Below, one piece after another: positions 1 through 11,449 of a stretch of DNA of 64,000 nucleotides. The position numbers and the translations under genes are program-made. Positions within the stretch are counted from its first letter, which is position 1; each line of letters begins with the position of its first letter. Source of the DNA: Microvelia longipes (Eukaryota; Arthropoda; Insecta; Hemiptera; Veliidae); contig JACMZG010001913.1 of the NCBI GenBank assembly GCA_018340805.1, positions 7,423,506 to 7,487,505 on the forward strand, read 5' to 3'. Below the pieces are notes generated by a model. It saw nothing but the letters and a program-made list of their open reading frames with translations, was not told where the DNA came from and ran no database searches.

Positions 1-1800
1 CACTGTATATTAGGAGTTAATACTAACACTCTTTATAAAACCTTAGTATAACTTCTGTAACAACGTCAGTACAATTACTCATTATAAAGAGTTTTTATAG
101 TATTCTTTATCAGGAGTTAGTACAAACACTGTATATTGGAGTTAATTCTAACACTCTTTATAAAACCTTAGTAATAACTCTGTATCAAGAGACAATACAA
201 TTACTGATTATAAAGAGTTTTTTTATAGTATTCTTTATTAGGAGATAGTACAAACACTGTATATTAGGAGTTAATTCTAACACTCTTTATAAAACCTTAG
301 TAATAGAACTTTGTATCAAGAGCCAGCACAATTACTGATTATAAAGAGTTTTTTTTATAATATTCTTTATTAGGAGTTAGTACAAACACTGTATATTAGG
401 AGTTAATACTAACACTTTATAAAAACCTAGTAAGAACTCTGTATAAGAGCCAGCACAATTACTGATTATAAAGAGTTTTTTATAGTATTCTTTATTAGGA
501 GATAGTACAAACACTGTATATTAGGAGTTAATACTAAACTCTTTATAAAACCTTAGGTTATAGACTTCTGTAACAACAGTCAGTACAATTACTCATTATA
601 AAGAGTTTTTATAGTATTCTTTATCAGGAGTTAGTACAAACACTGTATATTAGGAGTTAATTCTAACCTCTTTATAAAACCTTAGTAATAGAACTCTGTA
701 TCAAGAGCCAGCACAATTACTGATTATAAAGAGTTTTTTATAGTATTCTTTATTAGGAGTTAGTACAACACTGTATATTAGGAGTTAATTCTAACACTCT
801 TTATAAAACCTTAGTAATAGAACTCTGTTATCAAGAGCCAGCACAATTACTGATTATAAAGTTTTTTTATAGTATTCTTTATTAGGAGTTAGTACAAACA
901 CTGTATATTAGGAGTTAATTCTAACACTCTTTATAAAACCTTAGTAATAGAACTCTGTATCAAGAGCCAGCACAATTACTGATTATAAAGAGTTTTTTTA
1001 TAGTATTCTTTATTAGGAGATAGTACAAACACTGTATATTAGGAGTTAATTCTAACACTCTTTATAAAACCTTAGTAATAGAACTCTGTATCAAGAGCCA
1101 GCACAATTACTGATTATAAAGAGTTTTTTATAGTATTCTTTATTAGGAGTTAGTACAAACACTGTATATTAGGAGTTAATTCTAACACTCTTTATAAAAC
1201 CTTAGTAATAGAACTCTGTATCAAGAGACATTACAATTACTGATTATAAGAGTTTTTTTTATAGCATTCTTTATTAGGAGTTAGTACAACATGTATATAG
1301 GAGTTAATACTAACACTCTTTATAAAACCTTAGTTATAGAACTCTGTATCAAGAGACATTACAATTACTGATTATAAAGAGTTTTTTTATAGCATTCTTT
1401 ATTAGGAGTTAGTACAAACACTGTATATTAGGAGTTAATACTAACACTCTTTATAAAACCTTAGTTATAGACTTCTGTAACAACAGTTAGTACAATTACT
1501 CATTATAAAGAGTTTTTATAGTATTCTTTATCAGGAGTTAGTACAAACACTGTATATTAGGAGTTAATACTAACACTCTTTACAAACTATTAGTAATAGA
1601 ACTCTGTATCAAGAGACAGTACAATTACTCATTATAAAGAGTTTTTTTTATAGCATTCATTATTAGGAGTTAGTACAAACACTCTTTATAAGGATTTTGT
1701 TATTTTACTCTTTATAGGAGTTAGTATTAAAACCCTATATTAAGAGCTATTTATAGAATTCTTTATTAGGAATTAATACTAATACTCTAAAAGATATTTA
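1..1800. repeat. Satellite array, about 126-130 bp unit
   Basis: About 14 head-to-tail copies, recognisable by the recurring phrases CACTGTATATTAGGAG and CTCTTTATAAAACC. Each unit also holds TTATAAAGAG, the reverse complement of CTCTTTATAA, so each monomer can form a short internal hairpin. Copies differ by single-base indels and two alternating variants (CAAGAGCCAGCACAATTAC and CAACAGTCAGTACAATTAC). Copies decay after about 1680. The array runs off the left edge of the window. Confidence 0.95.
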
Positions 1801-2634
1801 ACAGTTGTTTACTGTATGTTGTTTCCTAATTATTATATTTAAAACAAAGCCGGCTTTTAACTGTTAAGGGTCATCGTCATTGCCTACATGACAAACAAAC
1901 AGTAAATAAATAAATATAAAAAGTGCACTGAATATATATAATGAAAACTTTATAAAATATAATAAAGCAAAAGTACAATAAATACCAAGCCTTAAAAAAA
2001 GTGTATTACATAAATATAAATATCCTATTAGTGACTTCTAAGGTGATACGGTAAATAAGGGATAAAATATAAGAATTCTAATTCAGACCAAAGATAACAT
2101 ATCTTTGAAAAAGAAGCTAGTTTATTCAGCCAGCGTTTTTATGGGAAGGGGGAGTAATTAACTCATTAAAATAGGCTAAGGCGCTCTAAAACATTTTTCT
2201 TCCTGGCAGTACTACTATACCTTACAGTCTATCGTTTAGTTTAAAAATCCCGAAGGTCATAAGTATTTTGGGGATTGACCAATCAGAGAAGCCGCTGCCA
2301 ACCTCTCACTTAAAAAAGAAAAAAATCCCTACCACAATAACCGCTGTAGGGAAAAAACCTTTTTCCCGGCAATCGTTCACTTTGTTTGTGGTTCTTCTTT
2401 TGATTACATCGTTTTGAAAACTACTTTCAAATTAATCTTAAAATGATATTTTAAAATAAAACTACACAAAAGAAATGTAAAAAAACATCGCCAAGAAATA
2501 CGGGTAAATAACCTGATTTTTTACATAGTTTTCCCGCTCCCTTCTTGCAGGAATCAGAATTGTCTAAAATAATTGTTCTTGAATAAGAATCAGTGGTTTC
2601 TAAACTGACCTGTCAAGATTTTTAAACTAAACGA
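1801..2634. other. Gene-free stretch with a degraded fold-back arm
   Basis: No credible coding frame. Positions 1843-1905 match the arm of the hammerhead-like fold-back family (AAAGCCGGCTTTTAACTG, then GTCATCGTCATTGCC), a decayed version of the copy at 48890-48950. The remainder is AT-rich and featureless. Confidence 0.5.
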
Positions 2635-2850
2635 TTGACTATAAGTCTGGTTTTTGTGCAAAGTTTCAATCACTCTAGTTTGAACACAGAGGTCTTTATG
2701 CTTGGGACGGACACACAGATGAGTAACCAGAAACGGACAATTATGATAAAATCTCGATTTCATTTTTTCGGGGTCAACGCAATACTTTTCCTTATACCCA
2801 CGGTGGTTGGTGGAGAAAAGCAAAAGAAAAATTAAAGTTAACAAGTAATA
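2635..2850 (-). repeat. Degenerate F1 dispersed repeat, reverse
   Basis: Carries the F1 landmarks in reverse order: GTGCAAAGTTTCAA, a GACACACAGATGAG stretch, then CGCAATACTTTTCCTTATAC near the end. Two short overlapping open frames here (66 and 87 codons) run through the repeat and are not genes. Strongly diverged. Confidence 0.5.
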
Positions 2851-3369
2851 CAATTACTTGGAAAAACATCTAACACTTGATTTAACAAAAGGGTGCTTAA
2901 CTTGATGGACTTACTTTGTCTTCATAAGTAGCATCTTTTTAAGCCCTTTGCGGCTTTGTTAACTTGTATAGGATTGTAGGGGGTGTTTAAATGGCTAAAA
3001 GAATATTTCTTCTATTCGTCAGTTCAAGTCTTTAAAAACTAAGTGGAATTCATGTCTTCCCCGCTAAACCCTTTTGTAAAAGTAATCCCTATTTTTTAAA
3101 AATTGCTTAAAAATAAGAAAAAGCATTAACTGTATTGATCCGATATGGATTACTTCACCGAAGTCTATTGGTAACCTGATTTTCATCTTTTGAGATCCGT
3201 GGGAAATTTATTTAAGGCCAAAAATAGGGTCAAAACATAGTTATGTCTTATGAATTTGAATTTTCATAGGATTTTATTATTTTTCTTTGTTGTAAAACAT
3301 ATAGTGTACACACAAACTATTTATACTTTCTGGTAAATACTTCACATTACATTCTTCGGAATTAATTGA

Positions 3370-3600
3370 AGGTCAGAGTGAGTTCAGGCTCTGTCGGCGC
3401 CCTGATGAGTTAGACGTAACGAAACAGAGTGGGACATGACATTATGTCGAGCCATCAATGATGACGAAAGTTGAATGATGGAACAGTTCCCAGATGTAGC
3501 ATTGCATTTTGCTTGTTACATTTCCTAGGTGTCTCTCACACAATTATATTTTGTCAACTATACATGTTTTGCAAAACTCGGTAGTATCAAATGATATATA
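3370..3600 (+). repeat. Hammerhead-core repeat HC-2, copy 1
   Basis: Positions 3401-3426 read CTGATGAGTTAGACGTAACG then AAAC. This is the hammerhead core CUGAUGA, a 4-bp stem II (GTTA/TAAC, GACG loop) and GAAA. A possible stem III is ACA/TGT ending in GTC at about 3446. GGCTC upstream could pair with GAGCC after that GTC, but not contiguously with the core, so stem I is irregular. A second copy lies reversed at 46284-46470 with the same flanks, including TTACATTTCCTAGGTGTCTC. Family membership is clear; ribozyme activity is inference. Confidence 0.55.
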
Positions 3601-3689
3601 TTTATATAGTTTGTGGTATAACCACAAACTATACTTATATGTATATGAACTTTTAAATTATATAAATCAGTAGATAATGTGACGGCTAA

Positions 3690-3726
3690 AGGGTTGATCG
3701 CCTTATGATCGCCTCATGATCGCCAC
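3690..3726. repeat. Short direct repeat (GATCGCC series)
   Basis: Three 11-bp copies of GATCGCCTYAT in a row in otherwise unremarkable AT-rich sequence. Confidence 0.6.
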
Positions 3727-3959
3727 AATTTATGATAAAATTCTAAGAATACCGGTTCATCAGGGCTCATAAGCTCCTTTTTTATTCGGAAATTCGCTAA
3801 AAAACATATGGGTTGTTAAATTTTTAAAATGGCGACTAACATCACAATAAAATATCATTAATCAATTGACCAAATATTTACCTACATTTGTGTTAAACTA
3901 AATTGGTCAAATTTAAAATTTTTAACAATATTTTAAGACTGAGCAATAAGTTATAGTAG

Positions 3960-4440
3960 TCTGGAAAATATCTTCCGGGTAGCACAACTAGGTATAATGA
4001 ATAAAACCCGAAACTGGGATGTCACCGGAATTATCCGTTTCAGGTGTTTTTATACCCTTCTAAATGGTTTTTACAAAGTATTCTGTCTGTATGCGTGTGT
4101 CTGTTATCATCGTAGCTCCCAGAGTATTTATGCTAGAGTTTAAATATTGTACAAAAATCAGTATTTTTTAATAACGTCACTAACCCGCTAAAATGATACA
4201 CTTAATAAAATTTCGAAAAATCATAAAAAAGCGGAAAAATTATGTGATCAATTTGAGATTTGGCATTCATGTAACCATGTATAAGACTAAAATATGTGCA
4301 AAGGTTCATCTCATGATCTGCATTAGTTCAATTTTTATCAAATTATTTGTGTACGTTAATAAGAAGTTGTAAAAAATCGAGAAACTATCCAATGGAGGTG
4401 AAATTTGGTGCCAATGGAGGTGACGTATTTGGTGCAAGTA
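3960..4440 (+). repeat. F1 dispersed repeat, forward copy
   Basis: Near full-length copy of the most frequent interspersed repeat here. Landmarks in order: GATGTCACCGGAATTATCCG, CAGGTGTTTTTATACC, TCTGTTATCATCGTAGC, a TTTTTAATAACGTCACTAAC stretch, ATTTGAGATTTGGCATTCAT, and a 3' end reading TTTGGTGCAAGTATT. No coding capacity is visible. The 3' end runs straight into the 27-bp minisatellite that follows. Confidence 0.85.
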
Positions 4441-5850
4441 TTACACCTTACGTATTTGGTTACACCTCGTATTTGGTAATACACCTTTACACAAGTATAC
4501 ACCTTTACGTACGTACGTATTTAAGTATACACCAGTATACACCTTTACGTATTTGGTACAAGTATACACTTTACGTAGTTACACCTTTACGTATTGGTAC
4601 AAGTATACACTTACGTACAAGTATACACCTTTACGTATTTGGGTACCTTTACGTATTTGTAGTATACACTTTACGTATTTGTACAAGTATACATCTTTAC
4701 GTATTTGGTACAAGTATACACCTTTACGTATTTAGTACAAGTATAACGTATTTGGTACAAGTATACACTTTACGTATTTGGTACAAGTATACACCTACTA
4801 AGTACAATACACCTTGGTACAGTATTTGGTACAAGTATACACCTTTACGTATTTGGTACAAGTATACACCTTTATGGTTCACACTTTACGTATTGGTACA
4901 AGTACGTATTTTGGTATACACCTTTAGTACAAGTAACACCTTTACGTATTTGTACAAGCCCTTTACGTATTTGGCAAGTATAAACACCTTTACGTATTTG
5001 GTACCTTTACGTACACACCTTTACGTATTTGGTACAAGTTAAGTACGTTATTTGGTACAAGTATTACCTTTACGTATTGGTTCAAGTATACACCTTTACG
5101 TATTTGGTACAAGTATACACCTTTACGTATTTGGTTCAAGGTATACACCTTTACGTAATTTGGTAAAGTATACACCACAAGTAGGTACGTATTTTACAAG
5201 TATACACCACACTTTACGTATTTTGGTAAACAAGTATACACCTTTACGTATTTGGTACAAGTATACAGTATTTTTACAAGTATACACCTTTACGTATTTG
5301 GTACAAGTATACACCTTTACGTATTTGGTACAAGTATACACCTTTACGTATTTGGTACAAGTATACACCTTTACGTATTTGGTACAAGTATACACCTTTA
5401 CGTATTTGGTACAAGTATACACCTTTACGTATTTGGTACAAGTATACACCTTTGCGTATTTGGTACAAGTATACATCTTTACGTATTTTTACAAGTAATA
5501 CCCTTTACGTATTTGGGTACAAGTCTTTACGTATTTGGTACAAGTATACATCTTTACGTATTTGGTACAAGTATACACCTTTACGTATTTGGTACAAGTA
5601 TACACCTTTACGTATTTGGTACAAGTATACACCTTTACGTATTGGTTCAAGTATACACCTTTACGTATTTGGTACAAGTATACACCTTTACGTATTTGGT
5701 ACAAGTATACACTTTACACGTATTTGTACGTATACACCAAACAAGTACCTTTACTTTACAAGTTTACACAAGTATACTTTACATTGGTACAAGTTTACGT
5801 ATTTGGTACAAGTACAATTTTACGTATTTAATAAGTACACTAAGCTTTGT
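4430..5850. repeat. 27-bp minisatellite derived from the F1 3' end
   Basis: Unit is TATACACCTTTACGTATT plus TGGTACAAG (27 bp). The outer copies (4430-5050, 5700-5850) are indel-ridden and the centre (5270-5480, 5530-5700) is nearly perfect. Because 27 is a multiple of three, long open frames with a 9-residue repeat appear on both strands; these are artefacts. The unit matches the terminal bases of F1 (compare TTGTACAAGTGTATAGCATT at 9412), so the array probably began by expansion of the F1 end. Confidence 0.95.
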
Positions 5851-5874
5851 TTTAATACGACAAGTATATATCTA

Positions 5875-5975
5875 TGATATTTGTCGGATTAAACGTTAAG
5901 CAGCTGAGCGTGGTCAGTTCAGTATGGGTGACCACTAATAAATAAAACAGATGTATTTACTATTTTAGGGAAACG
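5875..5975 (+). repeat. 5S rRNA-like SINE fragment (SINE3-like), copy 1
   Basis: GTTAAGCAGCTGAGCGTGGT at 5895, then TATGGGTGACCACT, resemble the 3' half of 5S rRNA, including the region of the internal promoter box C (GGATGGGTGACC). The following AGATGTATTTACTAT is shared with the 5S-like piece at 16713. A common non-5S tail points to a dispersed 5S-derived SINE rather than a 5S gene. Only part of the 5S moiety is recognisable. Confidence 0.6.
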
Positions 5976-6014
5976 AGTCCGAAGACGTGAAAAAGTATAA
6001 ATTTGGCAAATTGT

Positions 6015-6125
6015 ATATTCCGAGGACGAGCGAAGCGAGTCCAAAGTGGGAAGGATGAGCGTAGCGAATCCGATGTGATGAGAAAAAGTTCCGAGGTACC
6101 CCGTACCCGATTTTTTAAAAATTAT
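6015..6125. repeat. Repeat carrying the ACGAGCGAAGCGAGTC palindrome
   Basis: Contains GACGAGCGAAGCGAGTC, a degenerate second copy (GATGAGCGTAGCGAATCCG) and GTACCCCGTACCCGATTTTT. The same block in reverse order is at 42070-42155. The motif also occurs at 27748, 30225 and 47707, always next to mobile-element sequence. Confidence 0.6.
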
Positions 6126-6628
6126 CTTATCAAAATCTGTCATCTAAAAGCTCAACACCTTTAAAAGGACCACCCAGCTGGTTAATAGGCAGAAAAATCA
6201 GAAAATCCAATAATAATAGACTTAAAACTGCCTGGAAGGTTTTGCCTATCTATCCGTGTACTAAAAGGATCAGACATCTGCCAAACATCTCGCATTATCT
6301 TTTTAGCTTTTAAAGAAAACTATTAGACCCAAAAAAATGTTTAAAGGGTTTACACTATAATTTTTTTTTTTGTGTTTTAATATGTAAAGAAATGTTTTTT
6401 TTGTGATTATTTGTTTACACCATTCTTTTATACGAGGATTATTTTCAAAGATATTGTATTGATTTGGAAACCGATCAATAATCGGTGAAAAAAACCGATC
6501 AGATCTCTGAAACTTAAAAGAACCGTGAAAAGAGAAGCAAGTAAAGTATTTGTATTATACATTCTATTAAATTTGTATGATTTGTTATTTTATCTTTAAA
6601 ATTAATCATATTAAAGTGTTTTTTTTTT

Positions 6629-7243
6629 TACTTTTCTTTATAGGAGTCACCCGTGGTGTAGTGGTTAAGGTACGCGGCCAATACACAGAATGAATGGACT
6701 TTAAACTCTCGAGTTTAATTAGTCATGGGTTCATTCCCAGCACGGGTGTCTGGGGTTTTTATGAAGGAATAAAAATTCTGCGCACCACGTCCTTCTGCAT
6801 AAGGGACGTAAAGCCGGTGGTCTCGAGCCTGTGCGTTGTCAGGCAACGCACTTCGTGAAAGATCCCTTACTCTAAATGAAACTGGGTATAGGCAAAATTT
6901 TGGACCCTCATAGTAGATCCATTATAATCATTATAATACTGTTTCTGCCTTGTAGTTTAAAGAGTGTCGAGGTTTGATTTAACAGTGAGAGCACATGTTG
7001 TTCCCAGTTTTCACTAGACTATAAGTCAGTGAAAATATATATGATTGCTTGAAAAAGCATGAGAGGAACCATAGAAATTCGCGGCTCTTCTGTCTAGATT
7101 AGATGAAATTTACCTACACTTGAAATTAAAAGGTGTAGAACACTATCTTAGGGAGCTGGCAAAAAGGGCCCAACAACGTGGCCTACTTTCCTGGTAGTTA
7201 CTATCACTCCCCCCATATTACTATCACTACTACTTTTCTTTAT
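6629..7243 (+). mobile_element. Complete tRNA-derived SINE with 13-bp TSDs
   Basis: The element (6642-7230) is flanked by perfect direct repeats TACTTTTCTTTAT (6629-6641, 7231-7243). The head is tRNA-like: box A-like TGGTGTAGTGGTTAAGG and box B-like GGTTCATTCCC, closing with CACGGGTG, which pairs with CACCCGTG at the start. An 18-bp near-palindromic insertion (around CTCGAG) sits before box B and is absent from the reverse copy at 28403-28959. The body holds AAATGAAACTGGGTATAGGC and a 3' domain GGAGCTGGCAAAAAGGGC, shared with the SINE at 38177. The target was the end of an F1 repeat. Transcription by Pol III is inferred from family knowledge. Confidence 0.9.
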
Positions 7244-7600
7244 TTATACCGTGTGTTTGCAAATAAATCCGAAACTAGCATGTCATCTGGTGTTTCAAAG
7301 GCCTCCTAGGTGGTTTTCCCAAAGTTGTCTGTATGTGTGTGTAGTATTTATGCAAGGGAGTTGAAACTTGTTACAAAAATCAATCTATAGGTGTAGCAGT
7401 GTAGCAGTGCTACCAGAAAAATATTTTTTTATGACGTCAATAACCCGCAATAATGACTGCAAAAAATCATAAAACACGGGAAAATATGTTGGTAGGATTG
7501 AGATTAGGCACGCGTGTAGCTCTAACATGTGTAGGACTAACATATGTCCCTAATTTCATCTCGTTATAAGCATTAGTTCAATTTTTATCACGTGACTTAT
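7244..7600 (+). repeat. F1 dispersed repeat, forward copy
   Basis: Continues rightwards from the SINE insertion: ATTTATACCG, GTTTGCAAATAAATCCGAAA, GTCTGTATGTGTGTG, TTTTTTTATGACGTCAATAA, GATTGAGATTAGGCACGCGT. The SINE sits in its left terminus. Confidence 0.8.
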
Positions 7601-7604
7601 GAAC

Positions 7605-7910
7605 GTTTTAGCGAATTTTCAAAGGAAATTCGCCTAATGGGATAGGCGTCATGGCGGAATTCGAACCTCGGACCACGTCACTAATCCGTTTCAGAGGTCC
7701 CTAATGACGAAAACATACGTTTCGCGAGACGTGGTTGGAAAAATGGGTTGTTTAGCACGGAAACACGCATTCTAAATTAAATTCGCCCGACAGCGGACCA
7801 CCGGGCCGGGATTATTTATTTAGTAGTTGTAAACTTATATAATGTAAAAAGCACGGAAACACGCATCCAAAGGAAATTCGCCCGACATGCGGACCACCGC
7901 GCCAGAATTT
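7605..7910 (+). repeat. Cluster of GGCGCGGTGGTCCGC-type terminal repeats
   Basis: Two tandem partial copies (about 7755-7812 and 7848-7905) read AGCACGGAAACACGCAT, AAATTCGCCCGAC, GCGGACCACC. These match the inverted termini of the elements at 11822-12296 and 34567-34995. Just upstream, 7650-7690 reads in reverse as GGTTCGAATTCCGCC, a box B-like tRNA motif. Confidence 0.6.
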
Positions 7911-8925
7911 TTAAAATATAGTATAAAATCTGAAAATTATCCGATTTAGTTGAAAATCAGTGCAAGTGTGTACTATTAAAATTATGATTTAAAAAAATCA
8001 TGGTAGGATGTTTCAGTTTTAATTTTTTGTTTTAAAACCTGACAATATCATTACAAACAATTATCTGAGGAATTATTGGTACTCCTTTTCATTCTAATAA
8101 TTTATTTAAATACACTAATTTAAAGCATCAATAAACCTTTTGTATAAATTACCATAAAAATCCCCTCAAAGTGTAATTATTAAGGACTAAAATTAGTGTA
8201 AAAACTCCAAGGCTATTTAACAATAAAGGTGTTTAAATTAGTCTCGTTAAAACATTTTGTATTCAGTTGATATTTATTTCTATTTTATATTTCTTTTATT
8301 TAACTATGGATGTAACTCAGGGTGATTTATTAGGTCCTTAGTTGTTTCTTATATATTTTCTTCTACTAAAGTCATTTGGAGTTTTCGTTATCTGATTTCT
8401 CGTTAGAGTGAGCTAGTGTTGTTTGTTAGTTTAAACCCTCATTTTCTGAAAATCATTATGTATTAAGACTTAAAGAAACAGTTCTAAGTTTTATTTTGTT
8501 TATCTACAAAAGTTCATCTTGTCTTACCCTTTTTTTCAAGTGTTCTTATATCTTTATTTTAACTTTATTTTTATTCCTTTTTGAACTCATTAGGTTTTAT
8601 AAAACTAATTGGACAACTTAAAATAGTTTATAATTAAACTATAAAACAAATTCTTTAAATATTTTTTTAACTATTCTGATTTCTGTGATTAAATGCAGCT
8701 TTTATTTATTTTGTGGGATTAGAAAGGTAGCCGCGGCATCACTCAAACGACTATTTAAATATCTTAATTTTGAACCTTTTTTAGGTCTTTTATGTGTTTT
8801 TAGTGTTATACCTACAAAAGATTGTTAATCATTATGTTCCCTGTTCAGTATCACTAATTTATTTTCTAAGTTTAAATTATTATTCTTTAGTAAGTTTTCC
8901 TAAGTTTATTCTTAGAAAATACATT
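7911..8925. other. AT-rich gene-free stretch
   Basis: Very AT-rich with frequent stops on both strands. I see no gene, RNA or clear repeat. Confidence 0.6.
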
Positions 8926-9440
8926 TTTACTTTTCCTCATTTATACCGTAGTTATGTAGGAATAGTATCGTGTTTGCAAAAAAAGTCCGAAACCGGGATG
9001 TCACCGGAATTATCCGCTTTGTAAATCAAATATCAAATGGAATTATCCGTTCGATGTTTTCAAGACCTGAATAGTTTTCACCAAGTTGTGTGTGTGTGTG
9101 TCTGATATCATCATTTATGCTAAACTGTTAAAACTTTGTGCAAAAATCATTCTATAGCTGGAGTTGTGCTATCCGGACAATAATTTGATTTATGACGTCA
9201 ATAACTCACAATAATGACTCATCGAAAATTTAGAAAAATCATTAAACGTGGAAAAATGTTGTGATCGGGTTGAGATTTGACACGCATGTAGCCATGTATG
9301 AGACTAACATGTGTTGCCTATTTTCGTATCATTATCAGCATTAGTATAATTTTTATCAAATGACTTGTGTACGTTTTTTAAAAAAAAATTATCTAATTGA
9401 ACTGAAATTTTGTACAAGTGTATAGCATTACGTAATGAAT
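8926..9440 (+). repeat. F1 dispersed repeat, forward half of an inverted pair
   Basis: Starts at the F1 terminus (TTTTACTTTTCCTCATTTAT) and runs to GTACAAGTGTATAGCATTAC. It abuts a reverse copy at 9441-9722, so the 8926-9722 unit begins and ends with the same terminus in inverted orientation. An open frame of 76 codons here is incidental. Confidence 0.85.
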
Positions 9441-9722
9441 AAGTACTCTAATATTGCGGGTTAATGAAATCATGTTTTTTTTGCGAATAGCATAACTACA
9501 CCTATAGACTGATTTTTTTACAAAGTTTCAACTCTCTAGCATAAATACATTGGGGGCTACGCTGATAACAAACACATACACACACACATACAGACAACTT
9601 TCAGAAAAGTAATCAGGATGTCTTAAAAACACCTGAAACGGATAATACCGGTTTCGAATATTTTCGCAAACACAATACTTTTCTTATTTACCTCCGGTAT
9701 AAATGAGGAAAAGTGAAAATAT
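9441..9722 (-). repeat. F1 dispersed repeat, reverse half of an inverted pair
   Basis: Reverse landmarks: TACACCTATAGACTGATTTT, ATACATTGGGGGCTACGCTG, ACACCTGAAACGGATAATAC, GTATAAATGAGGAAAAGTG. With the forward half this may be the complete form of F1, with the single copies elsewhere being halves of it. Confidence 0.8.
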
Positions 9723-9739
9723 TTTTGGAACTCTATAGT

Positions 9740-9885
9740 ACGACTCACGGCTAAAATCAGTTGACAGCGAGAAAATATAAGATTTGTAGAACCAATAAGA
9801 TTGTTCTGATTTGAAATTGAAGGCGTTGTTTAACATCCAGAACTAACCTTATTGGCTCCCTTATTGGCATTATTTTCCAAAAAAT
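9740..9885 (+). mobile_element. MITE-B copy, right end lost
   Basis: Begins with the MITE-B terminus CGGCTAAAATCAGTTGACAG and continues with GAAATTGAAGGCGTTG and TTTAACATCCAGAACTAACC. It stops before the right inverted repeat seen in the complete copies at 17720, 19745 and 22170. Confidence 0.75.
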
Positions 9886-9925
9886 AAATAACGAATAAAT
9901 AAGATACTTTGCATTTACATTTACA

Positions 9926-10290
<365 letters not shown>

Positions 10291-10329
10291 GTACATATCA
10301 ATAATCAAATTAATTGAATAATAATAAGT

Positions 10330-10415
10330 ACAAAAAAAAAATTGTAATGTATATGTGATAATTATTTGTAAGGAGAACTAAATAAAAGGCTTTTTATTAT
10401 TATTATTATTATTAA
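10330..10415 (+). mobile_element. Possible LINE 3' end with (TTA)n tail
   Basis: AAATAAAAGGCTTTTTATT followed by about six ATT triplets is the usual look of a CR1/RTE-type LINE terminus (polyadenylation-like signal plus microsatellite tail). No coding part remains upstream because of the (TA)n tract. Low resolution. Confidence 0.4.
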
Positions 10416-11449
10416 ATAAGACACAACTCGGTTTCAGATATTTAGTACCAAAATTTTCCTCTTTAAAAAATTTAGTAGCTAAGGAAAAGTAAAAAAGCAC
10501 GTTAATTAAAATTTATTAATAAAAGTCCAAGTTATAACTTCATATTATTTTGACTTTAAAAGGTCGGGTTCATATTGTTGTAGGATAATAAACCTGATTA
10601 AGTATTATTAAGTATCATATAATATTTATTTACTAATTAAGAAGAAATTATTAATTACTCAAGTAACATTTATGTTGATAAATTTTATATTTATTGCCTT
10701 GTTTAACCAGTTTTAAAATATTAATTAGACTTTGAAAGGGATTAATGATATTTTTGTGTTAATGAGATTAAAGTAAAAACAGTACGTCTCAGTAAATACA
10801 TTAGTAAATATTAATAAGTAAACATGGGCGTAGCCAGGGGGGTCAGGGGGGGGCCCGGGCCCCCCCTAGCCGAGCAGGGTTGTTGCAAAAATTATATAAA
10901 AACTATGGTTCAGGCAAGGAAAAAACATTTTTTTAATAAAATTAATTTAAATTTTAATTTTTATAAAAATAATTAATTAATTTATACTTTTTATTATAAT
11001 AATTTAGAGCTTAAAGGTAGCTTTGTCTTAAAAAATTAAATTTGTTTTTTTAGTTCGACGTATTAACTTTGTGGCTTTATTATTATTAAATAAAAACCAT
11101 ATTTAGTTCAGTTCAGTTCAATAATAATTTGTATTTTGTTTTAGGGGATTGTTTTTTGTTTTTCATTAAGACTATTTAAAAAAAAATGTTTTGATTTGTC
11201 CTCTAACAGCTTTGTTTTTTAGCGAATTTCCTTTGGGAATAAAAATCGCTAATGGGATAGGCATCAGTTTCTTGTAAAAACACTATCTTTCGAACGGATT
11301 AATATTATTTAATCAAACTTGGTACAAAAATCAACCTTCGGGAGGACACGAACCCTATTGAAAACAAGTTTTTGTAACATCATTAACCCAGTTTGCTGAG
11401 TCAGCAAAATTTTCGAAAAATCAGCAAAATTCAGGGTTAATATTTTCGC

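Noticed and set aside
1..1800. Possible CRISPR-like array
   Set aside because: Units are head-to-tail and contiguous without unique spacers; eukaryotic satellite context.
4347..5899. Several frames up to 231 codons on both strands
   Set aside because: All are produced by the 27-bp minisatellite, whose length is a multiple of three.
6642..6760. Functional tRNA gene
   Set aside because: Box A and B are present, but the anticodon arm is not tRNA-like, an insertion precedes box B, and the same body follows in other copies: a SINE head.
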